The translations under genes and the position numbers were made by a program. This document shows positions 1-11,380 of a stretch of 64,000 bases of DNA, in pieces (the first letter of the stretch is position 1; every line of letters starts with the position of its first letter). Source of the stretch: Limnomonas spitsbergensis (lineage: Eukaryota > Chlorophyta > Chlorophyceae > Chlamydomonadales); NCBI GenBank assembly GCA_037349105.1, contig JAYJMM010000039.1, positions 5,362,501-5,426,500 on the forward strand. The letters are read 5' to 3'. Under the pieces are notes generated by a model. The model was given only the letters and a program-made list of their open reading frames with translations. It did no database searches and had not been told where the DNA came from.

Positions 1-2088
1 CAGCAAGCACACTTGAAGAATTCTTTACATACACACATCATGCTGGAAGTGCTCTAAAGTGGACACAGCCGGTCAGCACGCATGGGCAGCAAGCCAGCAA
101 CAGATTTCTGCGCATCTGACATTCCCTAAACTGCAGTAAACTACTCAGCTTCTGCTCATATTCTGCCGCGGACCGGTAGTGTGTACCGTATGCAAGGCTT
201 CTAAATGTCCAGACCGGCTGTTTTGCAGGCATGAAGCTCGCACAATGATGCCTGAGCTTATGTATTAACTAATTTGACTCGAGCATTGCTCATTCTTAAC
301 AGAAAAACCAAAGCATGGCACTGGACTAGAGACTTCTGGCGTGGGTCACACATAAGTCTTGCAACCGCGCCGTGCAAAACAAACTGAACGTCAAGTGTGG
401 TGCATGCCACTTCTCAGCTTTCTGATTTTGAGCAATAACGCTGAACATGCTTTCTTTTCTGTTTGCCAAATCAATTAAGTGCTTGGCAGACATAGTGACA
501 CAGCTGACATGCACAGCATATCAGCAGCAACGAGGCACTCGCGCACAAGCAGCTCGCTACATGCACAACACCTACAGTACGCCCCACCACACAAGCAGCA
601 CACGCAGCACACACACATCACCAGCACCACCCAACATTCAACAAACAAAGTAACACCATCACCCACCATATTCAGCAGGCAAACAAAGGCAGGGACAAAC
701 TCGGCGACTGCAGCCAGGACACACGGCATGGGAAACCTCAACATTTCAGGGCATACACGTCCAGTCATCACTCGGGGGCTGCGCCACAAGCAAAGCTTTT
801 ACATGTATGAAGATGTATTAGCCAGGCGAACGAAAGATAATCAAAGACTGAGCTGGTCCACTTCTTGGATTATGCAGGCCTTCAAGCGTGGTAGGAAGAC
901 GTGGGGCGGGGGCTTGGGTTGAGCTTGCTAGCGAGGGGCAGACTTTGTTGATTGACAATCCCAGTTGCCCTTAGCCACTTCAGGGTGTATGAGTGATGCT
1001 AACGATGTTCATGTATGGCCTCATCGCGGAGTCCCTTTACAAAGTATGAAACTGGCCGCCGAAACCTCTCTTTTGCTTGGAGTTCACACGAATGTGAGGC
1101 TGGCTAATGGCTGCAGTGGCCGCGCAACCCTTCAAAACCTACCAGAGACGGTAATGGCACAAAACAGCATATTTAGTGTACGACTGTACGGGACCGGTAT
1201 CACAGATTCACAGTTCGATTCAAAGTGACCGAGCGCTCAGCATCAGAAACTCTGTTATCAATAGTGTATAAACTTTGTATGCATGGTTTAAGTATTCAGT
1301 CCAGCTATTGCGCGCCAAGCAAATAAGATGCGTCGCTTACAAGTTACAATACGGCATTTTTGGGTGGGCGGGCGTGGCCGGGGGGGGGGGGGGGGGCTTG
1401 GTGGGGTGGTGTACTGAGGTGTACGTCAGAGGAGGGTTCGGAGGCAGCCTCCCGATGCCCTCCGACCGGTGATGTTGGGGACTCATTTACGGTTTCTTGG
1501 GTTGCTGAAGATAGATCGGGCGATGCGGGGCCTGTGACGTTGAGAGCGGCATGCAGGGGTGGAGGTGGATGGGACGGAAGGTGGATCCGATATACGACAG
1601 AGGACCCATCGGTGATCCGGTGGTCGGTAGAGGAGGTGTGGACTGAGAGAGGTCCCACTTATTACTACGACACTCTCAGTCCGTGCCCCAGAATTTGTTA
1701 ACCCTTGCCTGTTTAAGCTTTGGTGAGCCGAGTCAAACAGAAAGTTGATCCACGTTGAGTTTTCCTGGACATTGAGCTGAGTTGAAAGCGGAGGCTGGAG
1801 GTCACCCGGAAGTAAGTAAAGCCACACACGCCGGCGGGCACCGACCTTCGACGGACGGCTCATTCATCAGCTTCATATCATAGGGCCGATTTACTTATTT
1901 ACTCAAGTTATGTCCAGAAGCACGAGGGAACAAGCTTATGTTTAATGCGCTGAGGCTTTGAGGGCGTGCAATGGGCATCATCATGCTGACAGTGTGGTTG
2001 CTGTTTGCCACAAGTTTGCATTCGGTCGTCATCACGACAGCAGGTAGCACTGGTGAGAGGGTCGCCACTCAGGCGACTGCTGGGCGGC
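1..2088. other. No gene recognised
   Basis: I see no exon series with protein-like composition on either strand. The open frames here are short and low in complexity. A run of 17 G lies at 1380-1396. The stretch 1480-1860 is open on both strands but gives Pro/Ser/Thr-rich or Gly-rich translations without domain features. Confidence 0.5.
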
Positions 2089-2512
2089 ATGCATTGTATG
2101 TATGTAGAACCTTCATGCATGCATGCAAGAAATTATATGTACTTAGAACCTCCATGCATTGTTTGTACTTAAAAACTCCATGCATTGTATGTACTTAGAA
2201 CCTCCATGCATTGTATGTACTTAGAACCTCCATGCATTATATGTACTTAGAACCTCCATGTATTGTATGTACTTAGAACCTCCATGCATTGTTTGTACTT
2301 AAAAACTCCATGCATTGTATGTACTTAGAACCTCCATGCAGTATATGTACTTAGAACCTCCATGCATTGTATGTACTTAGAACCTCCATGCATTGTATGT
2401 ACTTAGAAACTCCATGCATTGTATGTACTTAGAACCTCCATGCATTGTATGTACTTAGAACCTCCATGCATTGTATGTACTTAGAAACTCCATGCATGCA
2501 TGCAAGAAATTA
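2089..2512. repeat. 26-bp minisatellite bounded by a direct repeat
   Basis: About 14-15 head-to-tail copies of a 26-bp unit of the form ATGCATTGTATGTACTTAGA plus ACCTCC, with scattered substitutions (TTTG for TATG, AAAAACTCC for AGAACCTCC). The same 22-bp segment, CATGCATGCATGCAAGAAAT followed by TA, occurs near the left edge (2114-2135) and at the right edge (2491-2512). This suggests the array grew between, or together with, a duplicated flank. Confidence 0.9.
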
Positions 2513-2919
2513 GAAATTGGTCTCCAATGCTATCTCTGGGAACGAACTTGCGCATGCATGCATGGCATTTTTGCTTACTCTTATCATAAGTAGTTGCAGT
2601 CTTACCCTGTCCTGACTTTTATAATAAGTGGATTTAGGCAGTTTTCCCGTAAGCCTATAATGCAACTACAAGGAACTAATGCTATCTCTCAGTCAGTTAA
2701 CATTTGTAGGACCACTGTCCCCACCATTAACGCCATCATTATCACTAGCGTCCCCTCCCCCTCTTTCCCTTTATAAGTGCCTCCCCCCACCCCCCCCCAC
2801 CCAGGCATCCCCCGGCATCTAATCTGCCCAACTCACATTGGCACATGATGCAAGCCGCACATATCATGTATCTTTAAATTACAAGTTGCCTGGTGCCTTG
2901 CCTTGCTGTCTGGCTTCAG

Positions 2920-3090
2920 ACACCTGCAGGCTTTTTGCAAGCATCTCTGCAAGCTCTGTGTATGCCACAGTCGCTTCCAACGCGGCATCTACCTGTTGGG
3001 CTTGCCAGAGTGTCTGCGAGTTCGATGCTTCTTGCAATTTTTACACTTGGAGTAATGGAGGCATGACCAGCTTCAGTGTCGTGGACTGCG
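2920..3090 (+). CDS. Cys-rich PAN/apple-like exon, copy 1
   Basis: A 171-bp candidate exon between a TTCAG acceptor and a CG|GTGAGC donor. It encodes 57 codons in the same phase as copy 2 at 4114-4293, and both are symmetrical (phase 1 at both ends), the class typical of shuffled extracellular domains. The translation contains TCRLF, a Cys-x2-Cys-x3-Cys-x5-Cys series and CNFYTWSNGGMTS, followed by DCG at the donor. The spacing resembles PAN/apple modules, where Cys-rich helices precede a C-x-x-F/Y-T strand, but assignment by eye is tentative. It is probably one of the extracellular exons of the surface-protein gene that continues at 5073-7293. Confidence 0.5.
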
Positions 3091-4113
3091 GTGAGCTACA
3101 TACGACCAATGATAGGATGCTAGGTATCGGTTATGTACTGATGTGTATTTGAAGAGTACAGTTACCAGTTCAGCCTTAGTAGACTTCTTCCTGGCGTTGT
3201 GTAAAAAAGTACCCCTACAACTACTCCTGGGCGCTAGACCCGGAACTCCATCACTCTCCCAATGCTTCGGCATAACACTTAGTCAGCATCCAACAAGTAT
3301 ATGCAGCCTGTCCTTGGGGAATGGAACAACATGTCCCTTGATTACTTATGTCGTCGATCTCCCCACAGCCAACTCCATATATATGTGCCTCTTATCTACC
3401 ACTGTGCAATTTGAAGAACAGGATGCTCACTCTCCAAAGTTATTTGTGTCTCAAATGTGGAATCTGGACCTCACCTTCTCTGCCGCTTTCTGGGACCTCC
3501 CTTCTCTTTTCTTGATTGCAACATTTAAATCTGATCCTCTCATGCTTTTGCCACCCAACAGGATCTTCACCCTCACCTGCACTTTCTGGTGAGAACATGT
3601 GAAGAATTAATTAGCTTCATCCACCAGAAACTGCATGCATTTATCTATAATATGAGTTTGATTGCCTAAGTATTTATCTATATGAGTTTGATTGTATTGA
3701 TTGCCTAAGTATTTCTCTATAATATGAGTTTGATTGATGTCATTGCTCCACCACTCTCCCCCCCCCCCCCCCCCCGCCAGCTAGTCTGCCCAACCCACAT
3801 CTGCAACCCTTTCTGCCAACTTTACATTTACTGATCCCCAAGCGCTTACGCCTCCCCCCTGTCTTTGCAACCACAACTCTTAACCCTTCAACCCTCCCAA
3901 TTATTCTTCATTGTCAGTTCACTTAGCCAGCATCCAACAAGTATATAACGCAGTTTTCCCTGAGGGGAGCATCCTGACCTTGACATTTATGGCTACCCTA
4001 CTCAGCGGACATTTAATATTCCTGACGGCTAGCTTCGATAGTTGCAAACCGCACTTATCATTTATCTTCAAATATTGAGTTGCCTTGTGCCACGCCTTGC
4101 TGCCTGGCTGCAG
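3091..4113 (+). other. Intron-like interval between duplicated exons
   Basis: No exon seen. The interval opens with sequence also found after copy 2 (GTGAGCTACxxACGACCAATGATAGGATGCTAG style), so the duplication covers about 330 bp, including the 5' part of the following intron. A C-run lies near 3760-3775 and three near copies of an ATTTATCTATAATATGAGTTTGATTG segment lie at 3640-3735. Confidence 0.5.
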
Positions 4114-4293
4114 ACACCTGTAGGTTTTTTAAAAGCAGCTCTGCAAGCTCTGTGTATGCCACAGCTGCTTCCAACGCGGCATCTACCTGTTCGGCTTGCC
4201 AGAGTGCTTGCGCGCCCGACGCTGCTTGTAATTTTTACACTTGGAGTAATGGAGGCATGACCAGCTACAACACCTACGATGTCGCAAACTGCG
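4114..4293 (+). CDS. Cys-rich PAN/apple-like exon, copy 2
   Basis: A 180-bp exon candidate between a CTGCAG acceptor and an ACTGCG|GTGAGC donor, phase 1 at both ends. It encodes 60 codons with CRFFKSSSASSVYATAASNA, CSACQSACAPDAACNFYTWS and VANCG. It is about 80 percent identical to copy 1, and the homology extends into both flanking introns. Relative to copy 1 it carries a 3-codon insertion near the end. The frame is conserved in spite of third-position changes, which suggests both copies are or were translated. It probably belongs to the same gene as the Pro-rich and Cys-rich membrane-protein exon downstream. The phase of that join could not be verified. Confidence 0.5.
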
Positions 4294-5072
4294 GTGAGCT
4301 ACGGCCAATGATAGGATGCTAGCTATCGGTGATGCGTACTTGAAGTGTAGTACTGTTACCAGTTCAGCCTGCAAAGTCTTTCTCCCTGGCGTTGTGTAAA
4401 GGCACAATTTATGAGGGTTTAAGGTAAATTTGGCCCATGTCTGCACCCTATCCCCTATGGAATCAAATGTTGTATGCAGGGTCCTGGGAGACCTTTTCAT
4501 TTTGCTCGGGTTCAGCCGAATTTCTTATTTTTACCGGCGCCGAGACCAGGGTTCTATCGAGCCTGTTTCTTTTTGCCTCGGCCGTTCTGGGCTCGGAACC
4601 CGATCGGCTCCCAGGACCCTGGTTGTATGTATGGCACCCGCCTCTTCTTTCCGCACCGTCCCTATACTGGTAGTGTGTAGTGTCGTGGCCGCATGGGCAA
4701 CATGCCGTTGGAGGGGAGAAGTGCGGGACGGTCGTTTGAAACGTTTTCCGGTTTCTTCAGGGTTATACATTTCTTCATGCCAGGTTGAAGGGGGTGGCAC
4801 TGCATCATTTGGTAACATACAATAACATGTTCCCTTATTGAGACACTATTGATGGCTTAAATCTGCCCCATGAACTTATGAAATAAATCACACAGGTGCA
4901 TGCATGCCATATTTTAGATAGGTCAGTGACAGCAAGGCTGGCCGACGCCCGCCAGTTCTCATGGCTATGTCGAAAGCATGAACAGCCATGTCCGAGATTG
5001 TTATGCAAGCATACACCTTGTGACATTGATGCTAGGCTTATTTTGTGTCGTCCACCATTAAGCAATTAAGTT
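4294..5072 (+). other. No exon supported
   Basis: Intron-like sequence that starts with the duplicated 3' flank of the PAN-like exon. Open frames near 4430-4825 on both strands overlap and give no recognisable protein. Confidence 0.4.
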
Positions 5073-7293
5073 ATGCAGTGCCTCATCGCTTGCTTGCACA
5101 TCCATGCAGGTGCCCCTATGCCCCTTTCTACCCCTGCCTCTCCCTTTCCCTCACCACCCAGCTCCCTCGCTCTTCCCCCCTCCCCGTATTCCTCCTCCCC
5201 TCGAACTCTCCCTCTCCCCCTTCCCCCCCCTCCTCCCTCTCCCTCTCCCTCTCCCTCCCCCCCTCCCTCTCCCCCTCCCTCCCACCCTCTCTATCCCCCT
5301 CGCTCCCCCCCTCCTACTCCCCCACCCTCCCCCCCTCGTACTCCCCCTCGCTCCCCCCCTCCCTCCCCCTCTCCTACTCCCCCTCCCTCCCCCCTTCCTA
5401 CTCCCCCTCCACCCCCCCCTACCTCCCCCCCTCCCTCTCCCTCTCCCTCCCCCCCTCCCTCTCCCCCTCCCTCCCCCCCTCCCTCTCCCCCTCTCTCATC
5501 GCCTCCCTTCCCCCCTCCCTCTCCCCCTCCCTTCTACCCTCCCTCTCCCCCTCCCTCTCCCCCTCTCCCTCCCCCTCGCTCCCCCCCTCCTACTTCCCCA
5601 CCCTCTCCCCCTCGTACTCCCCCTCGCTCCCCCCCTCCTACTTCCCCACCCTCTCCCCCTCGTACTCCACCTCCCTCCCCCCCTCCACCCCCCCCTCCCT
5701 CTCCCCCTCCCTCTCCCCCTCCACCCCCCCTCCCTCTCCCCCTCCCTCTCCCCCTCCCTCCCCCCCTCCCTCCCCCCCCTCCCTCTCCCCATCCCTCCCC
5801 CCCTCCCTCTCCCCCTCTCTCATCGCCTCCCTTCCCCCCTCCCTCTCCTCCTCCCTCTCCCTTTCCCTCTCCCTTTCCCCCTCCCCATCCCTCACCCCCT
5901 CCCTCATCCCCTCCCTCTCCTCCTCCCCCTCTCCCTCCCTCACCCCCTCCCTCATCCCCTCCCTCTCCCCCTCCCTCATCCCCTTCCTCTCCCCCTCCCT
6001 CTCCCCCTTACTTCCCCCCTCCCTCTCCCCCTCCCTCTCCCCTTCCCTCTCCCCCTCCCTTCTACCCTCCCTTCTACCCTCCCTTCTACCCTCCCTCTCC
6101 CCCTCCCTTCCCCCCTCCCTCCCTCCGTCTTCCCCCCTCCCTGCCTTCCTCTTCCCCTCACCTACCCCCCACCTTTCCCTCTCCTCCTCCCTCCCTCCCT
6201 CTTTCCCCCTCCCTGCGTTCCTCCCCCCCTCCCTTTCTCCCCGCCCTCTCCCTCTCCCCCTCTCCCTCTCCCCCCTCCCCCCTTTTTGCCACGCAGATCC
6301 CTGGATCTCCCCATCTTCCCCCTCCGTCCCCCCCCCTAAGCTCTTCGGCATGCTCCGGTTGCAATTTCTGCCACTTCACCGCTGGGTTGCACTCTTGCCA
6401 TGGATGCGTCCAAGTTAACACCTCCAGCTGCTACGTTAGCCGAATCAGCTATGATGGAGCTGGTGCATGCAGTGGGTGCACAACCGATTTAAGGCCTGGC
6501 GCTGCATCTGGCTGTGCTTTCACCACGTCCTCCAACCACTGCTCCACTTGCAACAGCGCAGTGTCCACAGATAATGCTTCATGTCCAACGGGCCCTGATG
6601 CGAGCGCGTATTACGATGCGGCTCCTGTCACCCCCCGTACGTCCGGATCGACCTTCATACGGCAGAATATTGTGGTCTCGTTTTCTCTCACCGACACAGC
6701 TTGCTACAACCTCATGACCAACCCCATCCCATTTGTGTTCGACTTTCGTTCTTTCACGTCCACCGCCTTCAACAATGTCAGAGCGAATACTGCTGCCAAC
6801 TCTTCCGCTAGCCTGATTTCTCCCCTGGAAATAATGCTGTCCGGAGATGTTGGCTTGGCTCAAAGCAATGTTGTGGCCAACTGTGCCAAATCAAGCGCAT
6901 CAGGAGGGAGGCTGCGGATGTTACGGCAAGCAAGCTCGCTCACAGTCGACGCCACTCTCTCCCTACCCCCAGACGTGAGCCTGGACCAGGCAGTGGCCTT
7001 ACAGGCCCAACTCAAACCTGCCACCATTGCCATCTTCACTGGCGGTATGTTTGCATCCACGTATGCCATATATGGAGCCTCAGCAACATTCTCGTTGCCG
7101 CTGAATGTGACGGCGGGGACGACTGACAGCCATGTCATGAACGTAACGGCGGCGGGGACGAACGACAGCCATGCAACCAACATCACCATTGTTGGTGCGA
7201 GCGTCGGTGGACTTGCCGGCATCATCCTTGTCTGCTACGTCTGCTTTGTGATACTGTCATGGTGCCGACGGAGACAAAGGGTGGGACCTGCTA
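5073..7293 (+). CDS. Pro/Ser-rich, Cys-rich single-pass membrane protein (3' exon open)
   Basis: An uninterrupted frame from the ATG at 5073. Residues 1-20 are weakly hydrophobic. About residues 30-425 are Pro/Ser-rich (SPPPSPPPSPP type), as in algal hydroxyproline-rich cell-wall glycoproteins. About residues 430-530 are Cys-rich (SACSGCNFCHF, CHGCVQ, ACSGCTTDL, CSTCNSAV). A Ser/Thr/Asn-rich extracellular stretch has several N-x-S/T sites (NVTAGT, NVTAAGT, NIT). One membrane segment lies near residues 704-730 (ITIVGASVGGLAGIILVCYV), followed by a basic stop-transfer CRRRQR. A donor AAG|GTAGGC at 7294 is preferred to the stop at 7392, so the protein likely continues. The C/T tract stays open in all three frames, and a good acceptor (TTTTTGCCACGCAG) ends at 6296, so the Pro-rich part may instead be intron. 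The 3' half is the secure part. Confidence 0.6.
5170..6290. repeat. 1.1-kb polypyrimidine (CCCTCCCTCT) tract
   Basis: Almost pure C/T on the + strand, built of variable CCCTCC, CCCTCTCC and CCCCCTCC units with rare A or G. All three forward frames stay open across it, so length of open frame is no evidence of coding. It ends exactly at a splice-acceptor-like TTTTTGCCACGCAG. Such mirror-symmetrical homopurine-homopyrimidine DNA can form triplex (H-DNA) and would act as an extreme polypyrimidine tract if intronic. Confidence 0.9.
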
Positions 7294-8068
7294 AGGTAGG
7301 CTCCTCTAGTACTTCTTGCAGCATGCTCGCTGGCTGGAGGCCGGCAACTCTTAGTTGTGGGAGGTTGTGTTTGCGGGGAATTTCAAGTCAATAACATTTT
7401 TAGTCTTGGATGAACTAGATGAACCAAATACCTCTAAACCTCACGCCGTGCTGGGGTCAGACCATGGGTGGCTCGTAACTGCTAGCTTGATAGGTTGTGA
7501 CAAACATCATCTGTGTTCACGGTGCCTTGAGTGATGGGGGAGCGGGACCTTGAGTATCACACACCGTAATTAAGCTGAGGCTCTGGCGCGTTAAATTATT
7601 TGTGTGCGATGCATACCGGTATTTATATTGGCCGGCAGGCCGGCAGGCCGGCAAGGATGTGGCTTCGGCCGGCAAGGATGTGGCTTCGGCCTAGGCTGCG
7701 CTGTTTCCTTAACTCTAACGAGCCCTGCGTAGCTTTCTTTCCTTCCCTTCCTGACCTTAGTTGTATGTTGTACTAGATGTACAAACCTGCAACCAACTTC
7801 TGTCAGACTGGTGAACAAAATGTAAGGATACCGGTACTTTAACCAAATCCACTCCCTGGGCATCCATGATGTTCGGCCATGCACTACCTGCGCGCAAATA
7901 TTGTTAACAATTTGTTTTACCTTGCGACAAAAATAAAATAATAACTGGTAGGCTGCGCTTACCGTAGTCTACCGTAGAACCAGATAGGGTTCGCGCACCC
8001 GGAATTGAATATTTTAGCTAATCGTCCTCGCAGCAAATTAAGCTTTTCGTCCGTGCAGCGCATTTAGA
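7294..8068 (+). other. Intron or 3' flank, no exon seen
   Basis: Starts at the GTAGGC donor of the membrane-protein exon. At 7630-7690 there is a small nested repeat of GGCCGGCA and of GGCAAGGATGTGGCTTCGGC (two copies). No further exon of the upstream gene could be identified before the minisatellite. Confidence 0.4.
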
Positions 8069-10334
8069 TCTGGCTGGGGGACATCTGGATGGGGGGGATC
8101 TGGATGGGGGGATCTGGATGGGGAGGGATCTATATGGGGGGGATCTGGCTGAGGGGGATCTGGCTGGTGGAGATCTAGTTGGGGGGGATCTGGTTGGGGG
8201 GGATCTGGATGGGGGGGATCTGGATGGGGGGGATCTGGCTGGGGGGGATCTGGCTTGGGGGGATCTGGATGGGGGGGGATCTGGATGGGGGAGATCTGGT
8301 TGGGGGGGATCTGGTTGGGGGGGATCTGGATGGGGGGGATTTGGATGTGGGCATCTGGATGGGGGGATCTGGTTGGGGGGGATCTGGATGGGGGGATCTG
8401 GATTGGGGGGATCTGGCTGGGGGGGATCTGGCTTGGGGGGATCTGGATGGGGGGGATCTGGATAAGGGGGGATCTGGCTGGGGGATCTGGATGGGGAGGG
8501 ATCTGGCTGGGGGGGATCTGGATGGGGGGATCTGGCTTGGGGGGATCTGGATGGTGGGATCTGGATGGGGGGATCTGGATGGGGGGATCTGGATAGGGGG
8601 GATCTGGATGGGGGGATCTGGATAGGGGGGATCTGGCTTGGGGGGATCTGGATGGGGGGGATCTGGATAAGGGGGGATCTGGCTGGGGGGATCTGGATGG
8701 GGAGGGATCTGGCTGGGGGGGATCTGGATGGGGGGATCTGGCTTGGGGGGATCTGGATGGGGGGATCTGGATGGGGGGATCTGGATGGGGGGATCTGGAT
8801 AGGGGGGATCTGGATGGGGGGATCTGGATGGGGGGGATCTGGCTGGGGGGGTTCTGGATGGGGGGATCTGGTTGGGGGGATCTGGATGGGGGGGATCTGG
8901 ATGGGGGGGATCTGAATGGGGAGGAATCTGGATGGGGGGGATCTGGATGGGGGGGATCTGGATGGGGGGGATCTGGCTGGGGGGGATCTGGATGGGGGGG
9001 GATCTGGATGGGGGGGATCTGGATGGGGGGGATCTGGATGGGGGGATCTGGATGGGGGGATCTGGATGGGGAGGAATCTGGATGGGGAGGGATCTGGATG
9101 GGCGGGATCTGGTTGGGGGGGACCTGGATGGGGGGATCTGGATGGGGGGATCTGGCTGGGGGGGATCTGGATGGGGGGATCTGGCTGGGGGGGATCTAGT
9201 TGGGGGGATCTGGATGGGGGGATCTGGATGGGGGGATCTGGATGGGGGGGATCTGGATGGGGGGGATCTGGCTGGGGGGGATCTGGATGGGGGGATCTGG
9301 ATGGGGAGGGATCTGGATGGGGGGATCTGGATGGGGGGATCTGGATGGGGGGATCTGGATGGGGAGGAATCTGGATAGGGAGGGATCTGGATGGGGGGAT
9401 CTGGTTGGGGGGGATCTGGATGGGGGATCTGGATGGGGGGGATCTGGCTGGGGGGGATCTGGATGGGGGGGATCTGGCTGGGGGGGATCTGGATGGGGGG
9501 ATCTGGCTGGGGGGGATCTAGTTGGGGGGGATCTGGTTGGGGGGGATCTGGATGGGGGGATCTGGCTGGGGGGGATTTGGATGGGGGGATCTGGATTGGG
9601 GGGGATCTGGATGGGGGGATCTGGATGGGGGGGATCTGGCTGGGGGGGATCTGGTTGGGGGGGATCTGGATGGGGGGATCTGGATGGGGGGGATCTGGAT
9701 GGGGGGGATCTGGATGGGGGGGGTCTGGATGGGGGGGATCTGGATGGGGGGGATCTGGATGGGGGGATCTGGCTGGGGGGGATCTGGATGGGGGGATCTG
9801 GCTGGGGGGGATCTAGTCGGGGGGGATCTGGTTGGGGGGGATCTGGATGGGGGGATCTGGATGGGGGGGATCTGGATGGGGGGGATCTGGATGGGGGGGA
9901 TCTGGATGGGGGGATCTGGATGGGGGGGATCTGGATGGGGGGGATCTGGATGGGGGGATCTGGATGGGGGGATCTGGATGGGGGGATCTGGATGGGGAGG
10001 AATCTGGATGGGGAGGGATCTGGATGGGGGGGATCTGGTTGGGGGGGATCTGGATAGGGGGGGATCTGGATGGGGGGGATTTGGCTGGGGGGGATCTGGA
10101 TGGGGGGATCTGGCTGGGGGGGATCTAGTTGGGGGGATCTGGATGGGGGGATCTGGATGGGGGGGATCTGGCTGGGGGGGATCTGGATGGGGGGATCTGG
10201 CTGGGGGGGATCTAGTTGGGGGGATCTGGATGGGGGGGATCTGGATGGGGGGGATCTGGATGGGGGGATCTGGATGGGGGGGATCTAGATGGGGGGATCT
10301 GGATGGGGGGGATCTGGATGGGGGGGATCTGGAT
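8069..10334. repeat. 2.3-kb G-rich minisatellite (GATCTGGATGGGGGG)
   Basis: Roughly 145 copies of a 15-17 bp unit, GATCTGG(A/C/T)T(G)GGGGGG, differing mainly in the length of the G-run (5-8) and in GGAT, GGCT or GGTT variants. Because unit length varies, the three forward frames interchange and all are open (Gly/Trp/Asp-rich). I treat them as non-coding. Every unit has a run of at least five G, so the G-rich strand can form many G-quadruplexes. GATC occurs in nearly every unit. Embedded higher-order blocks recur, for example around 8640-8760 and 9190-9300. Confidence 0.95.
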
Positions 10335-11380
10335 GACAGGTAGTTTGTTACATTGCTTTGGTTGCTTGAATGCCTGATGATAGAGAACTTCCCAAGCCTC
10401 AAGACGTCATTTGACAATGAAGCGCAGCGAGTTGAAGCACTACGTGGATGTCTTGCAAATTATTACCGACCCGTGCCATTTAGTAAAAGACTGAAGAGAC
10501 TGCATGGGCCACATCTAAATCAAATTGATTTTCTGGGGGTGCGCGGACGAAAACGAGGATTACTGGTAGGTGTAACAATATCCGGTATACTGATTTTGTT
10601 TCTCATGGCAAGCAATATTTATCTAACGCAATGTGCAGGGCTCTTTTCAAAGGCCCCATGTCTGCGGTATGTTCGCCTGCCGAAAATTGTCATAGGGTCC
10701 GCGCACCTCTCCCCCAAATGTACTATTTTTATATTGCTCAGCTAACAAATAGTTGAGGAACGGCCGCGCAGCGGTGAAGAATAAATTTGGTTTAACACCG
10801 TGCAGCAGGTAATGTAATGTAATATCGCGCATCCATTAAAATCATTTTAATTTACGTCCGCGCAGCGCTTTCAGCCAATACGGTAAACTCAGTCAAAAAC
10901 CTCCTTTGATGCTAGGCAGGACAGCTCACGGTCAGCAATACTCAGCATAGTCTCCCTCCTCCTCCACCGGTTCTTTTAGTGCCTCCAGAACCAAACCCTA
11001 TGGGGAAGGCCACCCTGGCCGGTTCCTGGCCTTATAAAACGTGTGGCTGTTGGGGCCCCGAGCGCGCACCCCCAAAAAGTTGTTTGAGCACCTGACTGAC
11101 ACTCCGCGCAGCGGCGATTTTTGAATTATTATTATGCTATGTCCGCGTAGGCCAATTATTAATTAATTTTGAGCAAAGTCTATTGCGATCTATGATATAT
11201 GGGAACCATTACATCCCTTTCATATTCAGACATCGCTCTGATACAGTAGACTTTTGTCTCCTTATTTGAGTACTACTGGGGCCTCAAAGAAGGCCACACA
11301 GGCTGAGACCCCTGGGCGGCCCACCTCCAGCATACCTTACAGCCACCCACAACCCCATCATGTATGTGCCATTCATTCAG
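10335..11380. other. Interval with recurrent CGCGCAGCG motif, no gene supported
   Basis: Between the minisatellite and the first ankyrin exon I see no exon I can defend. The short sequence TCCGCGCAGCG or a close variant recurs at about 8050, 10760, 10855 and 11100, each next to A/T-rich DNA. Other CGCGCACC/GTGCGCGG variants lie at about 7990, 10545, 10700 and 11065. These may be remnants of a short dispersed element. The 5' exons of the TIR gene may lie here. Confidence 0.35.

Noticed and set aside
8118..10417. Gly/Trp/Asp-rich open frames in the G-rich minisatellite
   Set aside because: Units of 15, 16 and 17 bp shift between frames that are all open on both strands. There is no start, domain or splice logic.
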